A stretch of DNA of 64,000 bases, from contig NZ_SZPQ01000020.1 of the NCBI RefSeq assembly GCF_005217455.1, forward strand, positions 62,001 through 126,000, in the 5' to 3' direction. The position numbers were made by a program, and so were the translations under genes. Below, piece after piece: positions 27,718 through 36,684 of the stretch (position 1 is its first letter; each line of letters starts with the position of its first letter). Origin of the DNA: Martelella alba (GTDB lineage Bacteria; Pseudomonadota; Gammaproteobacteria; Enterobacterales; Enterobacteriaceae). The notes below the pieces were generated by a model. That model was given only the letters and a program-made list of their open reading frames with translations. It did not search any database and had not been told where the DNA came from.

Positions 27718-29005
27718 ATATCGCCTGGTGGTGGCATTATTACTGTTTTTCGCCGGCATGCTGAACTACCTTGACCGCTCGGCGCTGTCTGTCATGGCGC
27801 CGTTGATAAAAAAAGACTTACATATTGACGATGCGCAAATGGGTTTGCTGTTCAGCGTGTTTTTTGTGGGGTACTGCCTGTTTTGTTTTATCGGCGGCTG
27901 GTCCGCCGACCGGTTTGGCCCGCGGCGGGTTTACGCCTGGGCGGCCGGCATCTGGTCGTTTTTTTGCGGCGCCACCGCCATGGCCACAGGTTTTGGTTAT
28001 TTTATGACGGTGCGTATTTTGTTCGGTATTGGCGAAGGCCCTATGGGAACCACAACCAATAAATCCATCGCCAACTGGTTTCCCCGGCGGGAAGTGGGGC
28101 GGGCGGTCGGATTCACCAATGCCGGACAACCGCTCGGCGCCGCCGTCGCCGCGCCGATTGTCGGTCTGGTGGGGCTTCGTTTCGGTTGGCGGGTCTCTTT
28201 CGTGGTCATCGCCATTTTGGGTTTTATCTGGTTGGCGGCCTGGCTGCTGTTGTTCCGCGACAAACCCGAACAACATCGTCGGGTGTCCGCCGAGGAAGCG
28301 GGCACTATCGTCGCTGATCGTCCGGCCGGCCAGGCAACGCCGGCAGCCGCCGGCGATATGCCGGCGCAGCAAAGGCACGGCGTCTTCTTTTATGTGTTAT
28401 CCATGCCGGTGCTGGGCGTGGCGGCGGCGTTCTTCTGTTTCAACTATATTCAGTTCTTTTTTCTTTCCTGGCTGCCCAGCTATCTGACGGATTTCCAGCA
28501 TTTGGACATTAAAAGCATGAGTATCGTCGGTATCCTGCCTTGGCTGGGGGCCACGTTGGGCTTTGTTGGCGGCGGTATGGTTTGCGACGGGATTTTCCGC
28601 AAAAGCGGTAATTTTTTACTGTCGCGCAAGCTGGTGATTGTCTGTGGCCTGGCCATCGCGGCAATCTGCGTGTTGCTGACCGCATATGCCGCCAGCCTGG
28701 AGACGGCGGTGATGCTGATAACCGTCGCGACGCTGTTCGCTTATATGACGCCGCAGGCCTGCTGGTCCCTGTTGCAGGATATCGTGCCGGCTTCCCGTAT
28801 CGGTTCGGCAGGCGGCTTTGTGCATTTGCTGGCCAACCTGGCCGGCATTCTCTCGCCGGGCATCACGGGTTTTCTGATTCAGTACGGCGGGGGGTACCGG
28901 TCGGCCTTCATTCTGTCGAGCATTCTCGCGGTGGTGGGTATCGCGGCAATGCTGGCCATGGTTCGTCAGCGAAAAGTGGATATCATTCGTTTGCAGACCG
29001 CCTGA
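27704..29005 (+). CDS. MFS transporter, anion:cation symporter (GudP/DgoT/ExuT-like)
   Basis: 433-residue inner-membrane transporter with about 12 helices. LLFFAGMLNYLDRSALSVMAP is the typical first helix of sugar-acid symporters (shown in part), with the motif A loop GGWSADRFGPRRVY and the second-half loop GGGMVCDGIFRKSG. The start ATG lies inside the end of the enolase-superfamily gene, so import and first catabolic step are coupled. A candidate terminator hairpin follows the stop, then an OprB-like porin remnant. Confidence 0.88.
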   Translation: MLKNKYRLVVALLLFFAGMLNYLDRSALSVMAPLIKKDLHIDDAQMGLLFSVFFVGYCLFCFIGGWSADRFGPRRVYAWAAGIWSFFCGATAMATGFGYFMTVRILFGIGEGPMGTTTNKSIANWFPRREVGRAVGFTNAGQPLGAAVAAPIVGLVGLRFGWRVSFVVIAILGFIWLAAWLLLFRDKPEQHRRVSAEEAGTIVADRPAGQATPAAAGDMPAQQRHGVFFYVLSMPVLGVAAAFFCFNYIQFFFLSWLPSYLTDFQHLDIKSMSIVGILPWLGATLGFVGGGMVCDGIFRKSGNFLLSRKLVIVCGLAIAAICVLLTAYAASLETAVMLITVATLFAYMTPQACWSLLQDIVPASRIGSAGGFVHLLANLAGILSPGITGFLIQYGGGYRSAFILSSILAVVGIAAMLAMVRQRKVDIIRLQTA

Positions 29006-29017
29006 ACGGCCGATACG

Positions 29018-29045
29018 CCGTCCGCCGCCCCCACCGTGCGGACGG
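29018..29045 (+). terminator. Hairpin after the MFS gene
   Basis: Eight-base stem CCGTCCGC / GCGGACGG with a 12-base loop, 12 bases after the MFS stop. No T run follows, so it is only a weak terminator candidate. Confidence 0.4.
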
Positions 29046-29081
29046 TGTCCCCTTGCGCGACGCAGGGCGCAGAGTTTGGCT

Positions 29082-29634
29082 TCAAAAACGCAGCATGACT
29101 TGCGTGCTAAACACCCAGGCGTCCTTCACGTTTTCCGCGCCGCCAGGGTGCGCCAGCAATTGCACATTGGGCCGCAGCGTGAACCAGGGGGTGATGGCCA
29201 CATTGTGATTTAATTCCGTGACATATTCCGCCGAGCGTACCGGGGAATAGGCCGGGTTAGTGTCATCCTCAATGCCTTTTCCCTCGTTAAGCAGTCGATA
29301 CCGCTTTGCGACGCTGCCATTGATATGCATTTTACTGAACCCCAACCCAACGAAATCACGCGGGCGGCTGGCAAAGGGGCCTTTATAGATAGCGCCAATT
29401 TGAGACTGGTAATCCATTGTGGCCGTATTACGGTCATTTAAGGACATATGCCAAAATAATGACAAACCGCGCCGCGGGTTATCTTTTACCGCGGTAACCT
29501 GCTGGAGCAAATAAAGATAACCTCCATAACCTCCATAACCTCCATAACGGCCATTGTGCATCAGCGCCAGTGATTGCGGCCACCGCGGGCGTACTTACCC
29601 AAAATATCCCTATGCAAAAGAGAATCATTTTCAT
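29082..29634 (-). pseudogene. OprB-family carbohydrate porin, collapsed remnant
   Basis: Two porin pieces remain. From an ATG at 29634 a signal peptide is read (MKMILFCIGIFWVSTPAVAA). The last 150 codons of an OprB-type barrel follow in another frame, ending HPGGAENVKDAWVFSTQVMLRF with the terminal Phe needed for outer-membrane insertion. The family is about 420-450 residues, so most of the barrel is missing and the join is out of frame. At the join (about 29517-29548) lies a nine-base tandem repeat (GGAGGTTAT, three to four copies). OprB porins take up sugars and often sit beside sugar-acid transporters like the one here. Confidence 0.75.
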
Positions 29635-29805
29635 TTAAGTCGGCGCAATGGCCATCAAGTGATATGTAATTAAATATATAACGAAAGAAATTATCCCGAT
29701 TATCGGTCGGTTATTGGCGGCGGCACGGTGAAATACCGGCCCAGATCAAACTAATGCAGAGGACGAATATTTTTTATGGGGCGTCTCAATTAAAATAACC
29801 GGCAG

Positions 29806-31845
29806 TTGTACATGCCAGGACGTGAAACCATACCGATGCTGAAAACGTCGAACGATACGGAAAATAACGGCCAGTGGCAGGAAGCGATAATCCAGATCTC
29901 GCAAAAAATCTTTTTCCTGCGGGACAACGCCGCGATTCTATCCGCCTTACTGCCGCTGCCGATCCCATGCCAGTATATCGATCTCGTGCTTACGCTGCCC
30001 CGTAGCCATTTACACTGCGATCGCGACGGTCTGTGCGAAGGACCCGAACCGGACAGCGCGCAAACGCTGCCGGAAAATTGCAGCCGCTGCGCGGTGCCGG
30101 TGGTTTCTCCCCGTCGGCGGTTCGGCGATGTGTTTTTCACCCGTACCGACGGTTATCACTACAGTCAGGATGAGCGCTCGTTTTTGCGCCGGCTGGCGCA
30201 GTTGCTGGCGCTGGCGCTGGAGAATCTGGACGCCGCGGAGACCTTGCGCCAGGAGAACGAGATACTGCGCCATGAGCGCGATCATCACCGGATCCTGGTG
30301 GATGTCACCAATTCCGTGCTCTCTTGCCGGGAGATGGATGCCCTGGCCGCGGAAGTATCCAAAGAGATCCACCGTTTCTTCGGTATTGATTATATTAATC
30401 TGGCCTTATGCGAGAACAGCGGCGATAACGCCAGGCTCAATCTCTACATCACCCATTACCGCCCTGGCGAGTCCATGCGGCGGGAGCAGGCCACCCGGCC
30501 GCTGGCCGGCAATCGTCTGGCCCAACAGGCGCTGGCCGGCACCGAACCCGTACTGATTGATCTGCGGCGTGAGCCGGGACTGGCCGAAGAAGACGCCCAT
30601 CTGGCCGATCTCCGGCGGGAGGGGTTGCGCCTGATCTGTTTGTTGCCGTTGATGTTTGGCCATAAGCCGCTCGGTATCCTGAAACTGGCGCAAAGCCGGG
30701 ACGAGATTTTCAGCGAGGCCAATTTGCGGCTGCTCAGCCAGATTACCGCCCGCATTGCCATCGCCGTGGATAACGCCCGCGCCTATGACGAAATCACCCG
30801 TCTGAAGGACAATCTGGAACACGAAAATATCTGGTTGAATGAACAAATCTACAACAACGGCAGTTTTGGTGAAATCGTCTGGCAAAGCGCGGCGATGAAC
30901 GCCGTGCTCGAACAGGTGCAGATGGTGGCCGACAGCGACAGCACGGTGCTGATCCTGGGCGAGACCGGCACCGGTAAAGAGCTTATCGCCCGGGCCATAC
31001 ACGAGCATAGCGGCCGCAGCGGCAAACGCATGGTTAAAATGAATTGCGCCGCCGTACCATCCGGTTTGTTGGAAAGCGATCTGTTTGGCCATGAAAGGGG
31101 CGCGTTCACCGGCGCGACCACCACGCGGCAGGGCCGGTTCGAACTGGCAGAGGGCGGAACGCTGTTTCTCGACGAGGTCGGCGATTTGCCGTTGGAACTG
31201 CAACCGAAACTGCTTCGGGTGTTGCAGGAGAGGGAAATCGAACGGCTGGGCGGCAGCCGGGTGATTCCGGTGGACGTTCGGCTGGTCGCCGCCACCAATC
31301 GCGATTTGAAGCACATGGTGGCCGACCGGCAGTACCGTAGCGATCTGTATTACCGGCTGAATGTTTTTCCCATCCATATCCCGCCGTTGCGCGAGCGGCC
31401 CGAGGATATTCCGCTTCTGGCGAAATTTTTCACACAGAAAATCGCCCGGCGGATGAATCGCACCATCGACAGCATACCCGGCGAAACGCTGCGCCGGCTT
31501 TGCCGTCTTCCCTGGCCGGGTAATGTGCGCGAGTTGGAAAATGTGATTGAAAGAGCGGTGATCCTTTCGCGCGGCAGCACGCTCAACCTGCAACTGGATG
31601 AATTGCAGCCGGCCGTCTCGCCGGCGGCGTCCCCGGCTCCCGCTTCGGCCCCGTCCCGCGCCTTGACGCGCAAATCAGCGCCGGTGGAGGACGATGAGGT
31701 GGAACGTCAGCGTATTATCCAGGCGTTGCGCGAAACCAACGGCATTGTGGCGGGACCGCGCGGGGCGGCCAACAAACTGGGCGTCAAACGCACCACGCTG
31801 CTGTCCCGCATGCAGCGGCTGGGAATCTCGCCGCAGGCCTGGTAA
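29806..31845 (+). CDS. fhlA: Sigma-54-dependent formate hydrogenlyase activator (FhlA/HyfR-type)
   Basis: Cytoplasmic enhancer-binding protein, up to 679 residues. Order: divergent N-terminal sensory region and a GAF domain (roughly 150-330; RDHHRILVDVTNSVLSC), central AAA+ domain with Walker A GETGTGKE, the sigma-54 contact loop GAFTGA, Walker B GGTLFLDEVGDL and arginine fingers in RQYRSDLYYRLNVFPI, then a Fis-type HTH at the end (RGAANKLGVKRTTLLSRMQR). There is no phosphoacceptor receiver domain, as in FhlA and HyfR, which sense formate. The start is uncertain: TTG 29806, ATG 29812 or ATG 29836, none with a strong ribosome site. It converges with fdhF. E. coli HyfR is an equally close relative, so the symbol is approximate. 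Confidence 0.85.
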   Translation: MYMPGRETIPMLKTSNDTENNGQWQEAIIQISQKIFFLRDNAAILSALLPLPIPCQYIDLVLTLPRSHLHCDRDGLCEGPEPDSAQTLPENCSRCAVPVVSPRRRFGDVFFTRTDGYHYSQDERSFLRRLAQLLALALENLDAAETLRQENEILRHERDHHRILVDVTNSVLSCREMDALAAEVSKEIHRFFGIDYINLALCENSGDNARLNLYITHYRPGESMRREQATRPLAGNRLAQQALAGTEPVLIDLRREPGLAEEDAHLADLRREGLRLICLLPLMFGHKPLGILKLAQSRDEIFSEANLRLLSQITARIAIAVDNARAYDEITRLKDNLEHENIWLNEQIYNNGSFGEIVWQSAAMNAVLEQVQMVADSDSTVLILGETGTGKELIARAIHEHSGRSGKRMVKMNCAAVPSGLLESDLFGHERGAFTGATTTRQGRFELAEGGTLFLDEVGDLPLELQPKLLRVLQEREIERLGGSRVIPVDVRLVAATNRDLKHMVADRQYRSDLYYRLNVFPIHIPPLRERPEDIPLLAKFFTQKIARRMNRTIDSIPGETLRRLCRLPWPGNVRELENVIERAVILSRGSTLNLQLDELQPAVSPAASPAPASAPSRALTRKSAPVEDDEVERQRIIQALRETNGIVAGPRGAANKLGVKRTTLLSRMQRLGISPQAW

Positions 31846-31859
31846 AAAACGCTCAGGGC

Positions 31860-31893
31860 GCCGTTATGCCGCCGTCGCGGCGGGCATAACGGC
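31860..31893. terminator. Hairpin between convergent fhlA and fdhF
   Basis: Stem GCCGTTATGCC-GCCG / CGGC-GGCATAACGGC with one bulged G, between the stops of two convergent genes. It lacks a clear T run on either strand but is the only structure there. Confidence 0.5.
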
Positions 31894-31900
31894 TTGCCGG

Positions 31901-34066
31901 TCAGGATTGCGCCGTGTGGGCGGCGTCGTCCACCGCGTCGCGCAGGCGGGCCTTCAAGTGGTTGTATTCGGTCTGTACGTGATTTTCCGCCCAGCGCTGA
32001 TCGTCGATACGCTCCAATTTGACCGCCGAGTATTTATACTCGGGCGTTTTGGAGATGGGATCGAGATTATCGATGGTCAGTTCGTTGCAGGCCCCTATCC
32101 ACCATTGGTAAGTCATGTATACCGCGCCGAAATTGATCCGTTCGCTGACCGAGGCCCGCGATATCACTTTGCCCCGGCGGGAGGCCACCCAAACCAGTTG
32201 CTGATCCTTGATGCCCAGCCGCTCGGCGTTTTGCGGGTTGATCTGCACATATCCCGGCTCATCGGCCAGAGTGGCCAGCGCGGTGCAGTTGCCGGTCATC
32301 GAACGGCAGGAGTAATGGCCCACTTCCCGTACCGTACAGAGAATCAGCGGATATTCATCATCAACCTGATCCAGCGGCGGACGCCATTCGGCGGCGAACA
32401 ATAAGCCTTTGCCGTTCGGCCGGTCGAATTTATCGCCGGCATACAGCCAGGGAGTGCCCGGGCTGTCCTCATCAAGACAAGGCCATGGCACGTAGCCGAA
32501 GCCGGCCATTTTGTCGTAGGTCGCGCCCGCATACAGCGGGCAGAGGCCACGCAGTTCGTCCCAGATTTCCCGGGTATTATTGTAGTGCATGGGATAACCG
32601 AGGGCCGTGGCCATCAAACTGATAATCTGCCAGTCGGTCTTGACATTGTATTTCGGTTCGATGGCTTTTTCGAAATGCTGGAATCCACGGTCGGCGGCGG
32701 TGTAAACCCCTTCATGTTCGCCCCAGGAGGTGGAGGGTAGAATCACGTCCGCGATGGAGGCGGTTTTGGTCATGAAGATGTCTTGCACGATCAAGAGATC
32801 CACCTGGCTCAGCGCCTGGCGCATCACCGACAGATCCGGTTCGGTCTGAAGGGGATCTTCGCCCATGACATAATTGGCGCGGATTTCGCCGCTGAGAATT
32901 TTATGCGGCACATCGGTCAGCGTAAATCCCGGTTCGGCCGGCAGGGATGCGACACCCCAGGCCCGGGCGAATTTGGCCCGAATTTCCGGGTCGGTCACTG
33001 GTTGGTAGCCTGGGAACATGTTTGGCAACGCGCCCATATCGCACGCGCCCTGGACATTATTCTGACCGCGTACCGGCCCGACCCCGACGTTCGGTTTACC
33101 CAGATTGCCGGTCATCAGCGCCAAACCGGAAAGTCCTTTGACCACGTCCACCGCCTGTCCCCACTGCGTCACGCCCATGCCCCAGAGAATGGTGGCGGTG
33201 GGCGCCGCGGCATACATGCGCATGGCTTCGCGGATTTGCTGGGCGGGTAGACCGGTGATGCCTTCCACGTATTCAGGGGTGTATTTGGCGACGATGGCTT
33301 TGTACTCGTCAAAACCTTCCGTATGACGCGCCACATAGTCGGCGTCATAGAGATTCTCGTTAATCAGGACATTGGCGAAGGCGTTGACTAAAGCCATATT
33401 GGAGCCGTTTTTCAGCGGCAGCCACAAATCGGCCAACCGGGCGGTTTCAATGCGCCGCGGGTCGCAGACGATGATCTTGGCCCCTTTCTGTTTGGCCTTA
33501 AGAATGCGTCTGGCCACGATGGGGTGGGAGTCGGCGGCGTTGTAGCCGAACACCAGCAGGCACTTGGTGTCTTCGATTTCGCCGATGGAGTTGCTCATGG
33601 CGCCGTTGCCCAGCGTGACCTGTAATCCGGACACCGAGGGGCCGTGGCATACCCGGGCGCAATTATCGATGTTGTTGTTGCCTATCACCGCGCGGGCGAA
33701 TTTTTGCATCACGAAATTGGTTTCGTTGCCGGTACCGCGTGACGAACCGGTTTGCATGATGGCTTTGGGACCGTATTTTTCTTTAATATGCCGCAAACGG
33801 GAACTGGCGAATTCGATGGCCTCGTCCCAGGACACGTCTTCCAGCGCTCCCCCCTTCTCGCGGCGGATCATGGGGTTGCGCAGGCGAGGCGTCAACAGGC
33901 GGGTATCGTTGAGGAAATCCCAGCCGTAGTAGCCTTTCAGGCAGAGTTGCCCCTGATTGGTCAGGCCATCCGCCGCCTCGGCGCCGACCACGGTATTGTT
34001 TTCGACCAGTAAGTTGATTTTGCAGCCTGAGCCGCAGTACGGACATACGGTAAGAGCTTTGTGCAT
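31901..34066 (-). CDS. fdhF: Formate dehydrogenase H, cysteine (selenium-free) form
   Basis: 721-residue cytoplasmic molybdenum (bis-MGD) enzyme that oxidises formate to CO2 in the formate hydrogenlyase complex. The [4Fe-4S] motif is VCPYCGSGC (Cys 8, 11, 15) plus Cys42 in QLCLKGYYG. The active site reads NCARVCHGPSVSG: Cys140 replaces the selenocysteine of E. coli FdhF, and the codon at 33647-33649 is TGC, not TGA. His141 next to it is kept, as are PVRGQNNVQGACDMG, SWGEHEGVYTAADRGFQ and the C-terminal MTYQWWIGACNEL. Length matches E. coli (715). It lies 59 bases after hydN in one operon. The Cys form needs no SelB/SECIS decoding, and precedent exists in the FHL-2 of Pectobacterium. Confidence 0.95.
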   Translation of the reverse strand: MHKALTVCPYCGSGCKINLLVENNTVVGAEAADGLTNQGQLCLKGYYGWDFLNDTRLLTPRLRNPMIRREKGGALEDVSWDEAIEFASSRLRHIKEKYGPKAIMQTGSSRGTGNETNFVMQKFARAVIGNNNIDNCARVCHGPSVSGLQVTLGNGAMSNSIGEIEDTKCLLVFGYNAADSHPIVARRILKAKQKGAKIIVCDPRRIETARLADLWLPLKNGSNMALVNAFANVLINENLYDADYVARHTEGFDEYKAIVAKYTPEYVEGITGLPAQQIREAMRMYAAAPTATILWGMGVTQWGQAVDVVKGLSGLALMTGNLGKPNVGVGPVRGQNNVQGACDMGALPNMFPGYQPVTDPEIRAKFARAWGVASLPAEPGFTLTDVPHKILSGEIRANYVMGEDPLQTEPDLSVMRQALSQVDLLIVQDIFMTKTASIADVILPSTSWGEHEGVYTAADRGFQHFEKAIEPKYNVKTDWQIISLMATALGYPMHYNNTREIWDELRGLCPLYAGATYDKMAGFGYVPWPCLDEDSPGTPWLYAGDKFDRPNGKGLLFAAEWRPPLDQVDDEYPLILCTVREVGHYSCRSMTGNCTALATLADEPGYVQINPQNAERLGIKDQQLVWVASRRGKVISRASVSERINFGAVYMTYQWWIGACNELTIDNLDPISKTPEYKYSAVKLERIDDQRWAENHVQTEYNHLKARLRDAVDDAAHTAQS

Positions 34067-34125
34067 TGTGCCATACCCCTTGTGGAGGATTTGTATTCCT
34101 AATCCGGTGGTTAACTGTTATGTGG

Positions 34126-34665
34126 TCAGGACAGGATAGCGCCGAGACCTTCCAGGGCGGCCCGCTGCCGTTTCTTTTGTTTCATGCCCTCAACCGTTTC
34201 ATGGGTCATGAGCACCAGTGCTTCGGTGGGACAGGCGTTGACGCAGGCCTGGCCTTCGGCGCGGCCCGCGCAAAGGTCGCATTTATGCGCCTCGGCCTTG
34301 ATGGCGTATCCCGCCAGCGGATTGCGTTCATCGCTTATCCGCCGGGTAACGATATCCATGACGCCGTAAGGACAGGCGACGGCGCAGGTTTTGCAGCCGA
34401 TGCATTTTTCCTGTAGGACCTGGACATGATCCCCGGCCTGGATAATCGCCCCATTGGGACAGGCATTGGCGCACGGCGCGTCTTCGCATTGGCGGCATAA
34501 TACGGGCGTACTGATATTCCACTCTTTGATCACTTTCAGCCGCGGCAAAAAGTTTTCAGGCGTCAGCGCGCCGGGCTGGTTGCCGTTATGTGCCACCACA
34601 CAAGCAACTTCACAGGTAAAGCAGCCGATACATTTTTGAGGATCAGCGATAACGAACCGGTTCAT
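34126..34665 (-). CDS. hydN: Four-cluster ferredoxin-like electron carrier HydN
   Basis: 179-residue iron-sulphur protein with four [4Fe-4S] motifs: KCIGCFTCEVAC, CRQCEDAPCANACP, KCIGCKTCAVACP and HKCDLCAGRAEGQACVNACP. It is the usual partner of FdhF, passing electrons from formate oxidation. ATG 34665 gives the family opening MNRFVIADPQKCIGC and has GAGGAG seven bases upstream; a longer frame to 34764 would run through the sigma-54 promoter. First gene of the hydN-fdhF operon. Confidence 0.93.
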   Translation of the reverse strand: MNRFVIADPQKCIGCFTCEVACVVAHNGNQPGALTPENFLPRLKVIKEWNISTPVLCRQCEDAPCANACPNGAIIQAGDHVQVLQEKCIGCKTCAVACPYGVMDIVTRRISDERNPLAGYAIKAEAHKCDLCAGRAEGQACVNACPTEALVLMTHETVEGMKQKKRQRAALEGLGAILS

Positions 34666-34740
34666 TGGTTTCTCCTCACGGTTCCGATGGTCGTTGTACT
34701 TGCGGCCCGCGGGTTGGCGCGGGGTAATGTCCCTATATAA

Positions 34741-34756
34741 AGCAGGGTTTATGCCA
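34741..34756 (-). promoter_or_regulatory. Sigma-54 promoter of hydN-fdhF
   Basis: On the minus strand TGGCAT-AAACC-CTGCT, against consensus TGGCAC-N5-TTGCT: the invariant GG and GC are ten bases apart as required. It lies about 75 bases before the hydN start. Confidence 0.8.
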
Positions 34757-34857
34757 GTTTGCAATAGTCATTAGAAAAATTTAACTTTATGTTTTTATTA
34801 TATTTATCTGAGGCGATCCGGCTGGAACGAACAAGGTTTGCGGCTGCCCGGGGTTTT

Positions 34858-34892
34858 TCGACATAAGTGACGATGTCGCCGCCGGTTCGTCA
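34858..34892. promoter_or_regulatory. Candidate FhlA/HyfR upstream activating site for hydN
   Basis: TCGACATAAGTGACGA (34858-34873) followed by a half site TTCGTCA (34886-34892). The first word is identical at 15 of 16 positions to the site at 46423-46438 before hyf/hyp, and lies about 100 bases upstream of the hydN -24 element. Confidence 0.6.
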
Positions 34893-34986
34893 CTGCGCCT
34901 ATGGCATTCCTGCGTGCCTTGCCGGGCAGGCCATGGGTAAGGTCGTTGTCGTGCGCCGGGTGGACGGATGAGCCGGTACGGCGCTG

Positions 34987-35514
34987 CTACCGGACCGCCG
35001 CAATATCGGTCTCGCCATCGTCAAGCCAGGCCAGCCCGCCATCATTCCGCCACTCCGGTAGACGTTGGTAGACATCCCGCACCGCTCGGACAACCGGGTC
35101 GGTCATGGGGAAATAAAACGCCACGACATCCGGCTGGATACCCACGAACCAGACATCGGCGATGTCTTCCTTAAGCTGGTCTATCAAGAAATTGAGCGGC
35201 AAATTATGGGTGCTCATAATGAACATCCCGGCGATATCCGCCGGATCGATTAACCGGGTGGCGCCCGGCGTCAGGCCCATATCGGCGGCATCCACCACCA
35301 CCACCCGGCGGGGGCGCAGGGCGCGGACTTGGTGGACGACGTTTTCCGGCGCTGAACCCCCATTGACGACTTGCCAGCCGGCCACGGGTTGTTGTGTCAT
35401 CAGTTCGGCCAGCAAAGGGCCGGCGCCGTCGTCCCCCATCATACTGTTGCCCACGGTCAGCACGACACTGACATCGGTCTCGGCGCTATTCATGGTCTGC
35501 TTCACTATGCTCAT
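34987..35514 (-). CDS. hycI: Hydrogenase large-subunit maturation protease HycI
   Basis: 175-residue endopeptidase that trims the C-terminus of the hydrogenase large subunit after nickel insertion. LTVGNSMMGDDGAGPLLAEL carries the nickel-sensing Asp, VVVVDAADMG the second Asp, and STHNLPLNFLIDQL the His. HyfG here has the matching 32-residue tail. HycI of E. coli is 156 residues; the extra length lies at both ends. It overlaps hyfJ by four bases (ATGA), so it is the last gene of the hyf operon, a position where E. coli hyf has none. Confidence 0.92.
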   Translation of the reverse strand: MSIVKQTMNSAETDVSVVLTVGNSMMGDDGAGPLLAELMTQQPVAGWQVVNGGSAPENVVHQVRALRPRRVVVVDAADMGLTPGATRLIDPADIAGMFIMSTHNLPLNFLIDQLKEDIADVWFVGIQPDVVAFYFPMTDPVVRAVRDVYQRLPEWRNDGGLAWLDDGETDIAAVR

Positions 35515-35909
35515 ACTTTTCTTACGATAAGGTAGATGGCCGGTTCACGGGCGATTTCACCGAGCAGCGCTATCAGGCGGGCGCTCCATTCATTGAACGG
35601 CGCCGGCTGGGTTTCGCACAACGGCGCCAGGGCATGGGCCAGCATATCCGTGTGCGAACTGTCGATGATAATCTCGCCGAAGGTCAGCAGACCGCGCAGT
35701 TTACGCCGGGCATCCCCTTCCGGCAGCAGTTCGGTCCATTGACGGTATTGCTCAAGCGGACAACTCAGCTCTTTGTTCAGGCAATCGATCACGCCGACGT
35801 GATGGCCGATAGCCAGCGAGTAGTACATGACTTGCTGCGCCTGCTCGGGCACCGCCACTTTGCTGTCGAGGAACTTTTGCCGTAACGACCAGATATAAAC
35901 GTCAGCCAT
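35511..35909 (-). CDS. hyfJ: Formate hydrogenlyase maturation protein HyfJ/HycH
   Basis: 132-residue soluble protein ([18 protein letters not shown]...; [31 protein letters not shown]; ends LIVRKV). The HycH/HyfJ family is needed for assembly of the large subunit but is not part of the final complex. It overlaps hyfI by eight bases and hycI by four. Confidence 0.9.
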   Translation of the reverse strand: MADVYIWSLRQKFLDSKVAVPEQAQQVMYYSLAIGHHVGVIDCLNKELSCPLEQYRQWTELLPEGDARRKLRGLLTFGEIIIDSSHTDMLAHALAPLCETQPAPFNEWSARLIALLGEIAREPAIYLIVRKV

Positions 35910-36684
35910 GGCGAGCTTCGCTTTGCAGGGTGTGCAACAGGCGGCGGACGATTTCCGTCAGCCGCGGATCGTTTTCACCGCGCAGCCATTCTTCCGTCCG
36001 CTGCGCCAGTACCGGCGCCGACGCCCCCGACAACAGGGATAACAATCGATCGCTGATTTTCAGCCCCTCGCGGTAACCGGCCAATCGCCGCGCTTCCCGT
36101 TCAACCATGACCCGGGTATGCAACGGTACGTCCGGCAACGGCAACAGGGCACGCTCGCCGGGCTGTTCGTGATGGGTTTCGCCCTTGAGCTTTTGATCAA
36201 GCAAGCCGAGCGCCACCGCGAAACCATAAAGAGTGGCCGCCGGCGTCGGCGGACAGCCGGGGATCCATACGTCGATGGGCACGATGCTTTCGCTGCCGCT
36301 CCAGACGCAATAAAGGTCATGGAAAATGCCGCCGCCGCAGCCGCAGGCGCCGTAGGAAACGCAGATCTTCGGGTCCGGCGCCGATTCATAGGCGCGCAGG
36401 GCCGGCACCCGCATGGCCCGGGTTACGGCGCCGGTGAACAGCAGGATATCGGCATGGCGGGGCGAGGCGACCACTTTAATGCCGAACCGTTCGGCATCGA
36501 ACAACGGGGTGATGGCCGCGAAAATTTCGATTTCACAGCCATTGCACCCGCCGCAGTCGACCCGATAGACATAGGCCGAACGGCGGATATCCTTTAGCAG
36601 GGTTTTCTTGAGCGCCAGGGCCTGTTCATCAACAACGACCGGTTGGCTGACATGCTGGCGCAGCGGGATGTCTGAGTGGCTCAT
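35902..36684 (-). CDS. hyfI: [NiFe] hydrogenase-4 small subunit HyfI
   Basis: 260-residue iron-sulphur subunit that relays electrons to the nickel-iron site, related to NuoB of Complex I. The proximal [4Fe-4S] ligands are visible in [30 protein letters not shown] and WIPGCPPTP. There is no twin-arginine leader, so it stays cytoplasmic as group 4 hydrogenases do. It overlaps hyfH by four bases. E. coli HyfI is 252 residues. Confidence 0.95.
   Translation of the reverse strand: MSHSDIPLRQHVSQPVVVDEQALALKKTLLKDIRRSAYVYRVDCGGCNGCEIEIFAAITPLFDAERFGIKVVASPRHADILLFTGAVTRAMRVPALRAYESAPDPKICVSYGACGCGGGIFHDLYCVWSGSESIVPIDVWIPGCPPTPAATLYGFAVALGLLDQKLKGETHHEQPGERALLPLPDVPLHTRVMVEREARRLAGYREGLKISDRLLSLLSGASAPVLAQRTEEWLRGENDPRLTEIVRRLLHTLQSEARHG

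Larger units (their letters stand above)
34666..34986. other. Regulatory gap between hycI and hydN
   Basis: 320 bases. From right to left it contains the stop of hycI, a candidate FhlA-type site (34858-34892), an AT-rich spacer (34770-34815), a sigma-54 promoter (34741-34756) and the hydN leader. No gene seen. Confidence 0.6.

Noticed and set aside
33647-33649. Possible selenocysteine codon in fdhF
   Set aside because: The codon is TGC (Cys), not TGA, and the frame is open throughout.
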